Part shown: positions 28,443-45,461 of the stretch, piece after piece | How the letters are laid out: each line of letters opens with the position of its first letter | How positions within the stretch are numbered: position 1 is the stretch's first letter | Source of the DNA: Aquabacterium olei | Lineage (GTDB): Bacteria > Pseudomonadota > Gammaproteobacteria > Burkholderiales > Burkholderiaceae_C | Assembly (NCBI RefSeq): GCF_003100395.1 | Contig: NZ_CP029210.1 | Span: 2,728,001-2,792,000, forward strand | Length of the DNA stretch: 64,000 nucleotides | Direction: 5' to 3' | Position numbers and translations under genes: made by a program | The notes under the pieces: model-generated | Told to the model about the DNA's origin: nothing | Database searches by the model: none | The model's input: the letters and a program-made list of their open reading frames with translations, nothing else

Positions 28443-29912
28443 TCAGGGCGCGATCTGCTCGGCGTACTCGTAGAGCAGGCCGAGGATTTCCTGGCCGCGC
28501 TCGTCGTCCTCGGGCAGTTGCTCGCCCAGCGCGTCGATGCGGTCGAAGAAGGCCTGCAGCGACATCCCACCCACTCCCTCGTGCAGCCGGGCCTGGCGCA
28601 GCGCCTGCCAGCGGGCCTGATCGGCCTCGTCGAGCGTGTCAGGAAAGTTGCGCGCGCGGTAGCGGAACAGCAACTCTTCCAGTCGCTCGTCGACAAAGCC
28701 AGGGCGCTTGTCGGCCAGCTGCTCGCCGCTCAGGCCGCGCAGGCGCTGCAGCACGCGGCGATCATCGTTGCCGACAAAGCCGCCGTACAGGTCTTCGTCC
28801 ACGTCCGGCGTGGCCGCCTGGCGGGCATCGCGGTCGCGGCCGCCATACACCTCGGCCCAGATGCCGTCCATGCTGGCACCGTGCGCTGCAGCAACCTCTG
28901 CCCGCTGCAGCGCCTGCTCGATGTTCACACCCCAGCGCGCCGCCACCTCCGGCGTCAGCACCTTGAGGTTGCCGATCACCACGGGCGACTTGTTGATGTG
29001 CACGCCCTTGATGGGCAGGCGGGTCACGCCTTCGGGCAGGTCGTCGCGCCGCGTGAACAGGCGCAGGCGGATCTCTTCGGCACTCAGGCCGAACAGCTCG
29101 CTCGGATCGTGAGCCAGGTCCCAGCACAGGATTTCGTTCTTGTTGGTCGGGTGCTGGGCCAGCGGCCACACCAGCGCCATGAAGCCGCGCTCGGCACCGA
29201 ACTGGCTGGTGATGTGCAGAAAGGGCTTCCACTGGCTGCGGGGCTTGTCGAGCCCGGCTTCGGCCAGCACGGCGTCCTTCTTGCGCAGCTTCAGACAGAA
29301 ATCCCACAGGCGGGGCTGCCGGGTCTTGATCAGCCGCGCCACGGCGATGGTCGCGCGCACGTCGGACAGCGCATCGTGCGCGGCTTCGTGGGCCAGGCCA
29401 TTGGCCGCCGTCAGGTGCTCGAGCTTGAACGAGGGGCGCCCGTCGTCGTAACGGGGCCATTCGATGCCCTCGGGGCGCAGTGCCCAGGTGGTGCGCACCA
29501 GGTCGATCAGGTCCCAGCGACCGCAGCCGTTCTGCCATTCGCGCGCATAGGGGTCGATGAGGTTGCGCCAGAAGAGGTGTCGCGTCACCTCGTCGTCGAA
29601 GCGGATGGTGTTGTAGCCGACGCCCACGGTGTGGGGCTCGGCCAGTTCGCGCTCGATGGCCTCGGCAAAGCGGTGCTCGGGCACGCCCTGCGCCAGGCAG
29701 GTCTGCGGCACGATGCCAGTCAGCAGACACGACTCGGGATCAGGCAGGTAGTCGGGCGCGGGCTGGCAGTACTGCATCAACGGAGCCCCGATCTCGTTGA
29801 GCTCGGCGTCGGTGCGGATGCCGGCGAACTGGGCCGGCCGGTCTCGACGCGGCACGCGGCCGAAGGTCTCGTAGTCGTGCCAGTAAAAGGTGTAGGAGGT
29901 GTCTGAAGACAT
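28443..29912 (-). CDS. sbcB: Exodeoxyribonuclease I
   Basis: Degrades single-stranded DNA from the 3' end, in recombination and mismatch repair. The 489-residue product begins with the DEDDh exonuclease site FYWHDYETFG, continues with GYNTIRFDDEVTRHLFWRN and AAHDALSDVRATIAVA, and then the SH3-like and helical C-terminal domains of ExoI (PIKGVHINKSPVVIG). Length is typical (about 475-490). The ATG at 29912 is chosen; an in-frame GTG at 29921 would add three residues, and no ribosome site decides between them. Confidence 0.94.
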   Translation of the reverse strand: MSSDTSYTFYWHDYETFGRVPRRDRPAQFAGIRTDAELNEIGAPLMQYCQPAPDYLPDPESCLLTGIVPQTCLAQGVPEHRFAEAIERELAEPHTVGVGYNTIRFDDEVTRHLFWRNLIDPYAREWQNGCGRWDLIDLVRTTWALRPEGIEWPRYDDGRPSFKLEHLTAANGLAHEAAHDALSDVRATIAVARLIKTRQPRLWDFCLKLRKKDAVLAEAGLDKPRSQWKPFLHITSQFGAERGFMALVWPLAQHPTNKNEILCWDLAHDPSELFGLSAEEIRLRLFTRRDDLPEGVTRLPIKGVHINKSPVVIGNLKVLTPEVAARWGVNIEQALQRAEVAAAHGASMDGIWAEVYGGRDRDARQAATPDVDEDLYGGFVGNDDRRVLQRLRGLSGEQLADKRPGFVDERLEELLFRYRARNFPDTLDEADQARWQALRQARLHEGVGGMSLQAFFDRIDALGEQLPEDDERGQEILGLLYEYAEQIAP

Positions 29913-29951
29913 GGGCGTCACGATACAGGAAGCCGAGGGCCACCCTGGGGG

Positions 29952-29985
29952 GGCTCAAAGACAAACGCCCGCTGCAGCGGGCGTT
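29952..29985 (-). terminator. Terminator after the FabH-like gene
   Basis: Perfect 22-base inverted repeat with arms AACGCCCGCTG and CAGCGGGCGTT, followed on the minus strand by TTGTCTTTGAG. It lies just past the stop at 30014 and before sbcB on the same strand. Confidence 0.7.
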
Positions 29986-30013
29986 GTGGGCAGATGGGCG
30001 GCGCGCGGAGGGC

Positions 30014-31135
30014 TTACCGCTTGCGCAGCACCAGGCTGCCGACGGAATAGCCCGCGCCGAACGAGCAGATCACGCCCAGGTCCCCCGCCTTCAGGTCACC
30101 GCGATGCAGGTGGAAGGCAATGATGGAGCCGGCCGACGCGGTGTTGGCGTACTCGTCCAGAATCATCGGGGCCACGTCCTGCGTGGGCTCGGCGTTGATC
30201 AGCTTTCTGATGACCAGCTGGTTCATGCCCGAGTTGGCCTGGTGCAGCCAGTATCGGCGCACGTCGGTCGGCTGGATGTGCAGCTGGGTCAGTTGGCCTT
30301 CGATGTGGGCCGCGGCAACAGGCACCACTTCCTTGAACACCTTGCGGCCTTCCTGGCGGAAGGTCTTGTCGCGGGCAGTCGGGTCGCTGTCTTCGGCACG
30401 GTTCATGAAGCCGAAGTTGTTGCGGATGTTGTTGGAGAACTGCGTGGCCAGCTGCGAGCCCAGCACTTCCCACTGGTCCTTGGAGGTGGCGGTGTCGGCG
30501 CGCTCGACGATCACGGCGGTGCACACATCACCGAAGATGAAGTGGCAGTCGCGGTCCTTCCATTCCTGGTGGGCCGAGGTGATCTCGGGGTTGACCACCA
30601 GCACGCAGCTGGCCGAGCCCGAGCGCACGGCGTTGACGGCCTGCTCCAGCGCGAAGGTGGCGGCCGAGCAGGCCACGTTCATGTCGAAGCCATAGCCGCG
30701 GGCGCCGATGGCCTGCTGGATCTCGATGGCCATGGCCGGGTAGGCGCGCTGCATGTTGGCCGACGAGCAGATGACGGCGTCGATGTCCTTGCCCTCCTTG
30801 CCAGCGGCGGCCATGGCCTTCTTCGCGGCATCGACGGCGATCTCGGCCATCAGCGAGAGCTGGTCGTCCGGGCGCGGCTCGAAGCGCGGGTACATCCGGT
30901 TGATGTCGAGAATGCCTTCCTTCTCGATCACGTAGCGCTGCTTGATGCCCGAGGCCTTCTCGATGAACTCCACGCTCGAGGGCGACAGCGCCGTCAGCGT
31001 GCCGGCTTCGATCTCGGCGGCGTGCTCGGCGTTGTACTTGGCCACGTAGGCGTTGAAGGAGGCCACCAGCTCGGCGTTGGTGATGATGTTGGGCGGCTGG
31101 TAAAGACCGGTACCCGAGATGACGACAGCGCTCAT
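30014..31135 (-). CDS. Beta-ketoacyl-ACP synthase III-like protein
   Basis: A 373-residue thiolase-fold condensing enzyme of the FabH group. The catalytic triad is visible: Cys in MNVACSAATFALE, His in WLHQANSGMN and Asn in EYANTASAGSI. It is about 50 residues longer than housekeeping FabH (about 320), with an extra N-terminal segment (NAELVASFNAYVAKYNAEH). This matches the long FabH-like proteins of proteobacteria such as the Pseudomonas PA3286 type, which condense medium-chain acyl-CoA with malonyl-ACP; that parallel is inferred. The ATG at 31135 has GGAG nine bases upstream. It stands alone, not in a fatty-acid cluster. Confidence 0.85.
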   Translation of the reverse strand: MSAVVISGTGLYQPPNIITNAELVASFNAYVAKYNAEHAAEIEAGTLTALSPSSVEFIEKASGIKQRYVIEKEGILDINRMYPRFEPRPDDQLSLMAEIAVDAAKKAMAAAGKEGKDIDAVICSSANMQRAYPAMAIEIQQAIGARGYGFDMNVACSAATFALEQAVNAVRSGSASCVLVVNPEITSAHQEWKDRDCHFIFGDVCTAVIVERADTATSKDQWEVLGSQLATQFSNNIRNNFGFMNRAEDSDPTARDKTFRQEGRKVFKEVVPVAAAHIEGQLTQLHIQPTDVRRYWLHQANSGMNQLVIRKLINAEPTQDVAPMILDEYANTASAGSIIAFHLHRGDLKAGDLGVICSFGAGYSVGSLVLRKR

Positions 31136-31370
31136 CGAGGATGACTCCACAGGAAAACCTGCGATTTTGCCACCGATCCCCCGCTGGCCCCATGGGGCTT
31201 CGCCCTGAGGTGATGCGCGTCAACCCCCTTTCGGGGCGGGCACAGGGTGCTCCGCTTGCCCCGTGCTGGCGCCTCTGCTAGAACCAGGGGCATGGGGCTT
31301 GGGAGGGCGCGCGGTCCGTCCCCCGAGTACGGGCCTCGCGCCGGAGTGGTACCGCGTCACGGAGAACGGA

Positions 31371-34802
<3,432 letters not shown>

Positions 34803-34821
34803 TGGCCCCCAAAGGGATGGA

Positions 34822-35538
34822 TCAGAACGGCGGCGGGCTCGTCCAGTGGAGCGGCCGCCCGGTCACAGGGTGATCCAGCGCGAGTGAGCGGGCGTGCAGC
34901 AGCAGCCGGGGCGCGGCCGCCTGGCTTTGGGGCGGGCCATAAAGCGGATCCCCCTGGATGGGATGCCCGAGCGCCAGCATGTGCACGCGCAACTGGTGCG
35001 AGCGCCCGGTGACAGGCTCGAGTTCAACGCGCGTGCAAGCCCGGCCCGCATCCCGCGACAGCACCCGCCAGCGTGTCAGCGCTGAGCGGCCGTGCTCGGT
35101 GTCCACCTTTTGCATGGGCCGCCAGTCCCAGTCGGTGCCCAGCGGCAGGCCCACCTCGCCGGCATCACCCAGCTCGGCGGAAAGCACGCCGTGCAGCACC
35201 GCTTCGTAGCGCTTGCTCACCACCCTGGCCCGAAAGGCGGCGCTCAAGGCCGCCTGCGCAGCCCCGCCGCGCCCGAACACCACCAGCCCGGACGTGGCCA
35301 GGTCCAGCCGATGCACCACGCCCGCATCGGGCCAGCATTGCTGGGCGCGATGCAGCAGGCAGTCCTGATGCGCCGTACCGCGCCCCGGCACCGTGAGCAG
35401 CCCGGCGGGCTTGTCCAGCACCAGCAGGCAAGCATCCTCGTAGACGGGCTGTAAAGGCCCGGCGGGCGGCGGTGCATAGACGATGGGCGGGCACAGCGAC
35501 GGTGCGCTCGGCGGGGGCAGCCCGCGAAAACGACCCAT
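34822..35538 (-). CDS. RluA-family pseudouridine synthase
   Basis: Converts uridine to pseudouridine in rRNA or tRNA. The 238-residue product has the catalytic [13 protein letters not shown] motif with its aspartate, the N-terminal [14 protein letters not shown] strand, and [17 protein letters not shown] near the end. There is no S4 domain, so it is the short RluA/TruC-like form. The proline-rich first 30 residues are atypical and the true start may be further in. It ends 20 bases from the convergent kinase gene and begins five bases after the stop of the SBF transporter gene, so the two minus-strand genes form one unit. Confidence 0.88.
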   Translation of the reverse strand: MGRFRGLPPPSAPSLCPPIVYAPPPAGPLQPVYEDACLLVLDKPAGLLTVPGRGTAHQDCLLHRAQQCWPDAGVVHRLDLATSGLVVFGRGGAAQAALSAAFRARVVSKRYEAVLHGVLSAELGDAGEVGLPLGTDWDWRPMQKVDTEHGRSALTRWRVLSRDAGRACTRVELEPVTGRSHQLRVHMLALGHPIQGDPLYGPPQSQAAAPRLLLHARSLALDHPVTGRPLHWTSPPPF

Positions 35539-35542
35539 GGAT

Positions 35543-36571
35543 TCAGACCACCCGCTGCGTGCTGCGGGCCGCGTAGCGCCGGGCCATCACCGCGCACACG
35601 AACAACTGCAGCTGGTGGTACAGCATGATGGGCAGCACCAGCACGCCCATGGCCGCGCTGCCGCCGAACAGCAGCTTGGCCATCGGCATGCCCGAGGCCA
35701 GCGTCTTCTTCGAGCCGCAGAACACGGCGACGATCTCGTCTTCCACCGGCAGGCCCTGGCGCCGTGCCAGCCAGCGCGTCACCCACAGCATCGGCATCAG
35801 GAACAGCACCACCCCGACGGCGGCCTGCAGCAACAGGCCCACCCCGTGGCGCGACCACAGGCCATCGGCCACCGAATCACTGAACGCCGACCACACCAGC
35901 AGCACGATGACGCCCCGGTCGAACACGGTGGTGTAGCGCTTGATGCGCGCGAAGAACGTGCCCAGCACCGGCCGGAGCAGGTGGCCCGCAACGAACGGCA
36001 GCAGCAGCATCTGCGCCACCTTCAGCATGGTCGGACCGACCTCCATGCCGGCACCGGTGGCGCTCTGCCCGATCACCAGGCTGACGAGCAAGGGGGTGAG
36101 GAAGACGCCAAGCAGCGTCGAGAGCGTGGCGTTCAGCACCGCCGCGGCCACATGCCCGCGCGCCACGGCGGTCAGCGCGACCGACGACGACACCGTGGAT
36201 GGCAACACCGCCAGGTAGAAGAAACCCATCAGCAGATCGTGCGGCACCCAGCGCCCCACCAGCAGCGCCAGCACGGCCCACCACAGCGGGAACAGCACAT
36301 AGGTGCAGCCCTGCACCAGCAGATGCAGCTTCCAGCGCGTGGCGCCGGCTTTGAGGCTGTCGGTCGACAGGCCCATGCCGTGAAGAAAGAACAGCAGGAA
36401 CACGCCGACGTCGGTCACCTGCCCCAGGTGCAGCGGCCCCTCGCTGCGCCCCCACTGTGGCGCAAACGAAGCAATGGCCACCGCAACGATCATGGCCGCC
36501 AGAAACCAGTCGATGACGCCCGACTGGCGAGCGCGGGCAGCACGGGGTGGACGCGAGGTGGGCAGGAACAT
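35543..36571 (-). CDS. Bile acid:sodium symporter-like transporter (SBF family)
   Basis: Inner-membrane transporter of 342 residues with about ten hydrophobic segments. Family marks are [30 protein letters not shown], where polar residues cluster in a crossing helix, and [14 protein letters not shown] in the second inverted repeat. These match the SBF-like (PF13593) branch that includes yeast Rch1 and YfeH. The substrate is not known; most bacterial members are not bile-acid carriers. The start at 36571 follows a purine-rich stretch. It is read together with the pseudouridine synthase gene downstream and is divergent from acnA. Confidence 0.85.
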   Translation of the reverse strand: MFLPTSRPPRAARARQSGVIDWFLAAMIVAVAIASFAPQWGRSEGPLHLGQVTDVGVFLLFFLHGMGLSTDSLKAGATRWKLHLLVQGCTYVLFPLWWAVLALLVGRWVPHDLLMGFFYLAVLPSTVSSSVALTAVARGHVAAAVLNATLSTLLGVFLTPLLVSLVIGQSATGAGMEVGPTMLKVAQMLLLPFVAGHLLRPVLGTFFARIKRYTTVFDRGVIVLLVWSAFSDSVADGLWSRHGVGLLLQAAVGVVLFLMPMLWVTRWLARRQGLPVEDEIVAVFCGSKKTLASGMPMAKLLFGGSAAMGVLVLPIMLYHQLQLFVCAVMARRYAARSTQRVV

Positions 36572-36730
36572 GACAACAAAACCGGCAAAACCCCGAGCCT
36601 ATCGCAGTTGCAGGCCGGGCCGCTGGACAGACAGGCACGCTGCCTGCCCAATGGTTCCAGGCGGGTCCGGCACACCGCGGCCGTGTCACGCGCCCGAGAC
36701 GCCCACCATCCACTTCACACAGGAGCCGCC

Positions 36731-39472
<2,742 letters not shown>

Positions 39473-39582
39473 GCACCGTGGCTGGCGGGGATTGAACCCG
39501 GGCCTCCCCGACGAGGGGCAGACACATTCGACACGTCGCGTTAGATTGTTATGCACCGCAACCAAATCGGGAGACCTGCATC

Positions 39583-40494
39583 ATGCGTTTGCTCCGCACC
39601 CTGCTGCTGGCGGCCGCCGGCAGCCTGCTTGCCCTCACCGCCACCACGGGCCATGCCGCGCCCGTCACATCGGCCACCGAGGCCGCCACACGCCACCCCA
39701 TCGTGCTGGTGCACGGCTTCATGGGGTTCAAGGAGATCCTCGGGGTCGACTACTTCTACCAGGTGCCCGATCTGCTGCGCCGCCACGGCGCCAAGGTCTA
39801 CGTCGCCGCCGTGTCCGAAGTGAACTCGAGCAGCGTGCGCGGCGAACAGTTGCTGCAGCAGATGAAGCAGTGGGCCGCGCGCGATGGGATCAGCAAGTTC
39901 AACCTGATCGGACACAGCCAGGGCGGCCCCACCAGCCGCTATGTGGCTGGCGTCGCGCCCGACATGGTCGCCAGCGTGACCACCATCGGCAGCCCCACCA
40001 TCGTCACACCCCAGCAGGACGCCGAAAGCAACATTGCCAACGGCCTGCGCACCTACGGCTCGTGGGTCGAATTTGCCGGCACGGTCGTGGCCTGGCTCTC
40101 GGGCCAGCCGCAACTGCCGCAGGACGCGGCGGCGCTCACGCTGAAGCAGGAGTTGGACGACTTCGCCCGACGCTTTCCGGCAGGTCTGCCGGCCACTTAC
40201 TGCGGCAACGGCGCCCCGGTCGTCCACGGCATCCGCTATTACTCGGCCACCGGCACGGGGGTGAAGACGAACGCCTGGGACATCTCTGACCTGGCAATGC
40301 AGCAGCTTTCGGAGCCGAGCGACGGTGCGATCGTGGCCTGCACGGCGCGCCTCGGCCAGGTCATCCGCGCCGACTACCCCTGGAACCACATCGACGAGAT
40401 GAACCACGTCTTCGGGCTGATCGGCCGTGGCGCGCCGGACCCGGCCCAGTTCTATCTGACGCACGCCAACCGCCTGAAGACAGCCGGGCTGTGA
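39583..40494 (+). CDS. Secreted triacylglycerol lipase (alpha/beta hydrolase)
   Basis: Extracellular or periplasmic lipase of 303 residues. It has a signal peptide (about residues 1-25, cleavage after GHAA), an oxyanion-hole region HPIVLVHGFMGFKE and the nucleophile elbow GHSQGG. The acid and histidine of the triad are likely in SDGAIV and NHIDEMNHVFG. Cysteines in TYCGNG and VACTARLG could form the disulfide known in Pseudomonas/Burkholderia family I lipases. Those lipases normally have a foldase gene (lif) directly downstream; here the next gene is an ArsC-like protein on the other strand, so this lipase may fold without a chaperone or belong to a foldase-independent group. ATG at 39583. 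Confidence 0.88.
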   Translation: MRLLRTLLLAAAGSLLALTATTGHAAPVTSATEAATRHPIVLVHGFMGFKEILGVDYFYQVPDLLRRHGAKVYVAAVSEVNSSSVRGEQLLQQMKQWAARDGISKFNLIGHSQGGPTSRYVAGVAPDMVASVTTIGSPTIVTPQQDAESNIANGLRTYGSWVEFAGTVVAWLSGQPQLPQDAAALTLKQELDDFARRFPAGLPATYCGNGAPVVHGIRYYSATGTGVKTNAWDISDLAMQQLSEPSDGAIVACTARLGQVIRADYPWNHIDEMNHVFGLIGRGAPDPAQFYLTHANRLKTAGL

Positions 40495-40533
40495 TGCGCG
40501 GGGTTGCGCCGGCCCCGTTCAATCCATCGGTGT

Positions 40534-40893
40534 TCAGAGCGCCGCGGCCACCGCCTGCGCACGCGCCTCATCGAAGCCGACGGCCAGCACGCGGCCGTCC
40601 AGCTCGATCACGGGCCGCTTGATCACGCTGGCCTGCGTCAGCATCACGGCCTTGGCACTGGCGGCGTCGGTCACGCCCTCGCGTGTGGCCTCATCCAGCT
40701 TGCGCCAGGTCGTGCCCTGGCGGTTCAGCAGCTTCTCCCAGCCAGCGGCCGCGATCCAGGCGTCCAGCCGCTCGGCGGGCACGCCCAGCTTCTTGTAGTC
40801 GTGGAAGGTGTAGGCCGCGCCCTGCTCTTCCAGCCAGGCGCGGGCTTTCTTGACGGTGCTGCAGTTGGGGATGCCGTAAACAATCAGGCTCAT
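40534..40893 (-). CDS. ArsC/Spx-family protein (YffB-like)
   Basis: A 119-residue thioredoxin-fold protein of the arsenate-reductase-like group. It starts LIVYGIPNCSTVKKARAWLEE with a single N-terminal cysteine (no CxxC), and has the helical YKKLGVPAERLDAWIAAAGW and the cis-proline strand IKRPVIELDGRVLAVGF. These features match YffB, which is not a proven arsenate reductase; a glutathione-linked reductase role is possible. The ATG at 40893 is the start of family sequence; the frame continues upstream but is basic and unlike the family. It converges with the lipase gene. Confidence 0.88.
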   Translation of the reverse strand: MSLIVYGIPNCSTVKKARAWLEEQGAAYTFHDYKKLGVPAERLDAWIAAAGWEKLLNRQGTTWRKLDEATREGVTDAASAKAVMLTQASVIKRPVIELDGRVLAVGFDEARAQAVAAAL

Positions 40894-40954
40894 GGTCGGT
40901 TCAGAAAGCAGAAAACACGGCCTGAACTGTCGCACAGCCGACCGGCCCTGCCGT

Positions 40955-41353
40955 TCAGCGGGCCTTCGTGGCCGCCTCCTGGGCTTCAAGCTGGTGCCAC
41001 TCTTCGTCGGTCCACAGCCGCGTGCGGCTCACGAAATGATGGCCGTCCGCGTCTTCCAGCGAGAACGTCCCCAGGCTGCCCGGCGCCACATCCAGCGTCA
41101 GCTGCGAGCCCAGCAGGTACTCGCACTGCGAGCGACTCACGTGAAACGGCACGCCGCCCACCTCGCCCAGCTGCACGTCGTCGGGCATCAGCGTCATGTC
41201 GCCCTCGGCGTAGCACATCGGTGAGCTGCCCTCACAGCACCCCCCAGCCTGGTAAAAGAAGATCGCCCCGTGGCGCTGCCTCAGCTGCTGCACCAGCGCC
41301 AGGGCGGCGTCGGTGGCGGTCACGCGGTGAATCATGCGGTGCTCGCTTTCCAT
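40955..41353 (-). CDS. DUF779 domain protein linked to aldehyde dehydrogenase
   Basis: A 132-residue cytoplasmic protein of the DUF779 family, whose genes are regularly next to ExaC/AcoD-type aldehyde dehydrogenases. Conserved features are FYQAGGCCEGSSPMCY, a cysteine-rich loop that may bind metal, and the C-terminal RTRLWTDEEW. Starts are possible at 41353 or 41335; neither has a strong ribosome site. It lies 81 bases after the aldehyde dehydrogenase stop on the same strand, but a terminator lies between them. The biochemical role of the family is not established. Confidence 0.85.
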   Translation of the reverse strand: MESEHRMIHRVTATDAALALVQQLRQRHGAIFFYQAGGCCEGSSPMCYAEGDMTLMPDDVQLGEVGGVPFHVSRSQCEYLLGSQLTLDVAPGSLGTFSLEDADGHHFVSRTRLWTDEEWHQLEAQEAATKAR

Positions 41354-41363
41354 GTCGGGTGTG

Positions 41364-41396
41364 AAAAGAAAAAAGGGGGCGACCGAAGCCGCCCCC
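41364..41396 (-). terminator. Rho-independent terminator after the aldehyde dehydrogenase gene
   Basis: On the minus strand, GGGGGC and GCCCCC arms enclose a ten-base loop containing TTCG and are followed by a T-rich run. It lies just before the DUF779 start, so the second gene receives reduced read-through. Confidence 0.85.
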
Positions 41397-41434
41397 AAAC
41401 GCTGTCACTGAACGAACTCAAAAAACCCCGGGGA

Positions 41435-42958
<1,524 letters not shown>

Positions 42959-43389
42959 GGGGGTCTCCTTCAGAGGTCTGCCGGGTATGTCAGCGGTTGA
43001 GCTTGTGAGTCGCCTCGGCCTGCGGGTGTCACAGGTGTCGGCTTCCGGGGCCAATAAGGGCATGGCCCGTGCCAACGCGGGTTTCCACCGAGATTCCATC
43101 CCCCTGCGGGCCCGCTGCAACGACCGGGCAGAACGCGCCAAACCCCTTTGGCTGCTGGAGAAAACCGCGATGGAGGGCGCGCCGGTACTGCGCAGACCCG
43201 ACTCGATGCATCAGGGCCACTTGCTCCACGGTTTGCGACGCTTTGTGACGATGCTCCGCGTTGACACAGGGGGAACCCGCATGTGACAGACCGCGACAGG
43301 GACCATACTGCGACCCGTTAACGGAATTCGGACGGGCCCCGTTCCTGCAGGGGGATTGGCGTCCGAAAACACTGCTCCCCGAGGCGCCC
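42959..43389. other. Divergent control region between the aldehyde dehydrogenase and acoR-like genes (431 bases)
   Basis: No gene was recognised; the open frames here look like extensions of the neighbours. It holds a sigma-54 promoter for the aldehyde dehydrogenase (43060-43074). Several TGTGAC/TGCGAC-like words (for example around 43230-43310) could be binding sites for the AcoR-like activator, but no clean inverted repeat could be defined. Confidence 0.5.
43060..43074 (-). promoter_or_regulatory. Sigma-54 (-24/-12) promoter of the aldehyde dehydrogenase gene
   Basis: On the minus strand: TGGCACG, four bases, ATGC, with the invariant GG and GC exactly ten bases apart. The -12 half departs from the usual TTGC by one base. 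Transcription would begin near 43048, about 90 bases before the start codon. Confidence 0.75.
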
Positions 43390-45417
43390 ATGCAACTGAC
43401 TCCGCAAGCCACCGCCGACCAACTGCGTCACGCACGTCGCTGTCTGCTTGAAACCGGCGAAGTGCCGGAAGGCGTCGTCAGCCTGCAGGTGTCCCTGTCC
43501 TGGCAACGCAGTCAGATGGCCGGCCTCTCGCCCGTCGAGCCCCCTGTCGCCCCGCCCATCACCTCGGCTGCCGACCTGCGCCGCGCCCTCGCGTGCGAGT
43601 ACGACCTGCTGGCCCACGCGCGCCCGGTGATGGAGTTCCTGCACGACCAGATGCGCGACAGCGGCAGCGTCATCGTGCTGGCCGATTCCCAGGGCCTGCT
43701 GCTCCACAGCCTGGGCGACGCCGACTTCCTCACCCGGGCCGAGCGCGTCTCGCTGGCCCCGGGCGCGCTGTGGCGCGAAGAGCACCGCGGCACCAACGCC
43801 ATCGGCACCGCCATCGCCAACGGCTGCCCCACCGTCATCCACGGCGCCGAGCACTACCTCGAGCGCAACAGCTTCCTGACCTGTTCGGCCTCACCCGTCA
43901 TGGCGCCCGACGGCCGGCTTCGCGGTGTGCTCGACATCTCGGTCGACCAGAGCGGCTACCACCCGCACACCTTTGCGCTGGTGCGCTCGGCCGCGCGCAT
44001 GATCGAAGACCGCCTCTTCCACGCACGGCACATCAACGACCCGCTGCTGCGCCTGCACCCGCACGTCGAAGGCCTCGGCGCCGTCGGAGAAGGCCTGCTG
44101 GCCGTCTCGGAAGACGGCTGGATCATGGGCGCCAATGCCATCGCCCAGCACTGGCTGAACCTCAGCGCCAGCCAGATCGGCGCCATCACGCTCGACCGCG
44201 TCTTCGGCCCCCAGGCCCTGCGGCTCCAGTCCCTGCCTGCGACCGGCCAGCCCACCCGCGTCACCACCATGCAGGGCCACACCCTGTATGTGCGCGACGA
44301 ACCCGACCGCCGCCGTCGCGTCTGGGCGGCCACACCCGTCAGCCACACCCGCTCGCGTTCCGGTGCTGCAGCGCCATCTGCCGCGGCCGCTGCGGCCGCC
44401 GCCCGTGGGCGCCCGCCGATGGCCCAGGACCGCCGTGACGACCGCCGCATGGTGCAGGCCCTGACACGCGCGCTGCGCGTTCAGGCCCAGGGCATCCCGG
44501 TCCTGCTTCAGGGCGAGGCGGGCACCGGCAAGGAGGTCTTTGCCCGCACGCTGCACGCCGAGGGCGATCGCGCCACCAAGCCCTTTGTCGCCGTCAACTG
44601 CGCCTCGCTGCCCGAGGCACTCATGGAAGTCGAACTGTTCGGCCACGTAGGCGGCGCCTTCCCCGGGGCACGCCCCGAGGGGTCACCCGGCCGCATCCGT
44701 CAGGCCGAGGGGGGCACTCTGTTTCTCGACGAGATCGGCGAGCTCGCCCCGGCACTGCAGGCGCGGCTGCTGCGCGTGCTGCAGGACAAGCAGGTCGTGC
44801 CCGTCGGTGCGCTGCATCCCGAGCCGGTCGACTTCGTCCTCGTCTGCGCCACCCACCAGGCCCTGCGCGACGCCGTCTCGGCCAGCCGCTTCCGCGAAGA
44901 CCTGTACTGGCGCGTCAACGGCCTCACGGTCCAGATCCCCGCGCTGCGCGAGCGGGGCGACACGGCCGACCTGATCGACGACATGCTTGCCTCCATCGCA
45001 CTCGACATGAAGCGGGTGGAACCGCCACGCATCACTGTCGAGGTCGTCGAGGCCCTTCTGCAGCACCCCTGGCCCGGCAACCTGCGCCAGCTGCATGCGG
45101 TGCTGCGCACGGCCTGCGCACTGCTGGGCCCGCACGAAGACGAGCTGCACTGGGAGCACTTCAGCGAAGACCTCTGGTACGACGTGTTCTCGCGGCCCTA
45201 CCGCGACGACGCGCCCGCGGCACCCCGAATCGACAGCCTGCCGCCCCCGCCCCTGGCCAGCGCGGAAGAGGCCAGCGAGGTCAACCTGCGGCGCCTCTCG
45301 CACAGCGCCATCGAGCGCGCCATCCAGGCGTCCAACGGCAACATGTCCGAGGCCGCCCGCAAGCTGGGCATCAGCCGCAACACGCTCTACCGGCGTCTCA
45401 AACAGGTCAGCGACTGA
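43390..45417 (+). CDS. acoR: AcoR-like sigma-54-dependent activator with altered GAFTGA loop
   Basis: Probable activator of the divergent aldehyde dehydrogenase gene. The 675-residue product has an N-terminal GAF-type sensor (about 60-220, with [14 protein letters not shown]), a PAS-like segment (about 225-310), an alanine-rich linker, an AAA+ domain (Walker A GEAGTGKE; Walker B FLDEIGE) and a C-terminal Fis helix-turn-helix ([16 protein letters not shown]). The architecture is that of AcoR. The loop that contacts sigma-54, normally GAFTGA, reads GAFPGA with Pro425 in place of threonine, so activation ability is uncertain. The ATG at 43390 begins the family-like sequence; about 40 further in-frame codons upstream lack similarity. 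Confidence 0.88.
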   Translation: MQLTPQATADQLRHARRCLLETGEVPEGVVSLQVSLSWQRSQMAGLSPVEPPVAPPITSAADLRRALACEYDLLAHARPVMEFLHDQMRDSGSVIVLADSQGLLLHSLGDADFLTRAERVSLAPGALWREEHRGTNAIGTAIANGCPTVIHGAEHYLERNSFLTCSASPVMAPDGRLRGVLDISVDQSGYHPHTFALVRSAARMIEDRLFHARHINDPLLRLHPHVEGLGAVGEGLLAVSEDGWIMGANAIAQHWLNLSASQIGAITLDRVFGPQALRLQSLPATGQPTRVTTMQGHTLYVRDEPDRRRRVWAATPVSHTRSRSGAAAPSAAAAAAAARGRPPMAQDRRDDRRMVQALTRALRVQAQGIPVLLQGEAGTGKEVFARTLHAEGDRATKPFVAVNCASLPEALMEVELFGHVGGAFPGARPEGSPGRIRQAEGGTLFLDEIGELAPALQARLLRVLQDKQVVPVGALHPEPVDFVLVCATHQALRDAVSASRFREDLYWRVNGLTVQIPALRERGDTADLIDDMLASIALDMKRVEPPRITVEVVEALLQHPWPGNLRQLHAVLRTACALLGPHEDELHWEHFSEDLWYDVFSRPYRDDAPAAPRIDSLPPPPLASAEEASEVNLRRLSHSAIERAIQASNGNMSEAARKLGISRNTLYRRLKQVSD

Positions 45418-45461
45418 GGGCGATTCCGGACGAGGCGTCTGCTCGGGTTAGCATCTCGTCC

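Noticed and set aside
39479-39530. Sequence resembling the 3' part of a tRNA gene on the minus strand (GGGTTCAATCCCCGCC)
   Set aside because: A T-loop-like TTCAATC with a four-base stem is present, but the acceptor stem does not pair, there is no anticodon or D arm, and no CCA in register. Probably chance or an old remnant; not called as a tRNA.
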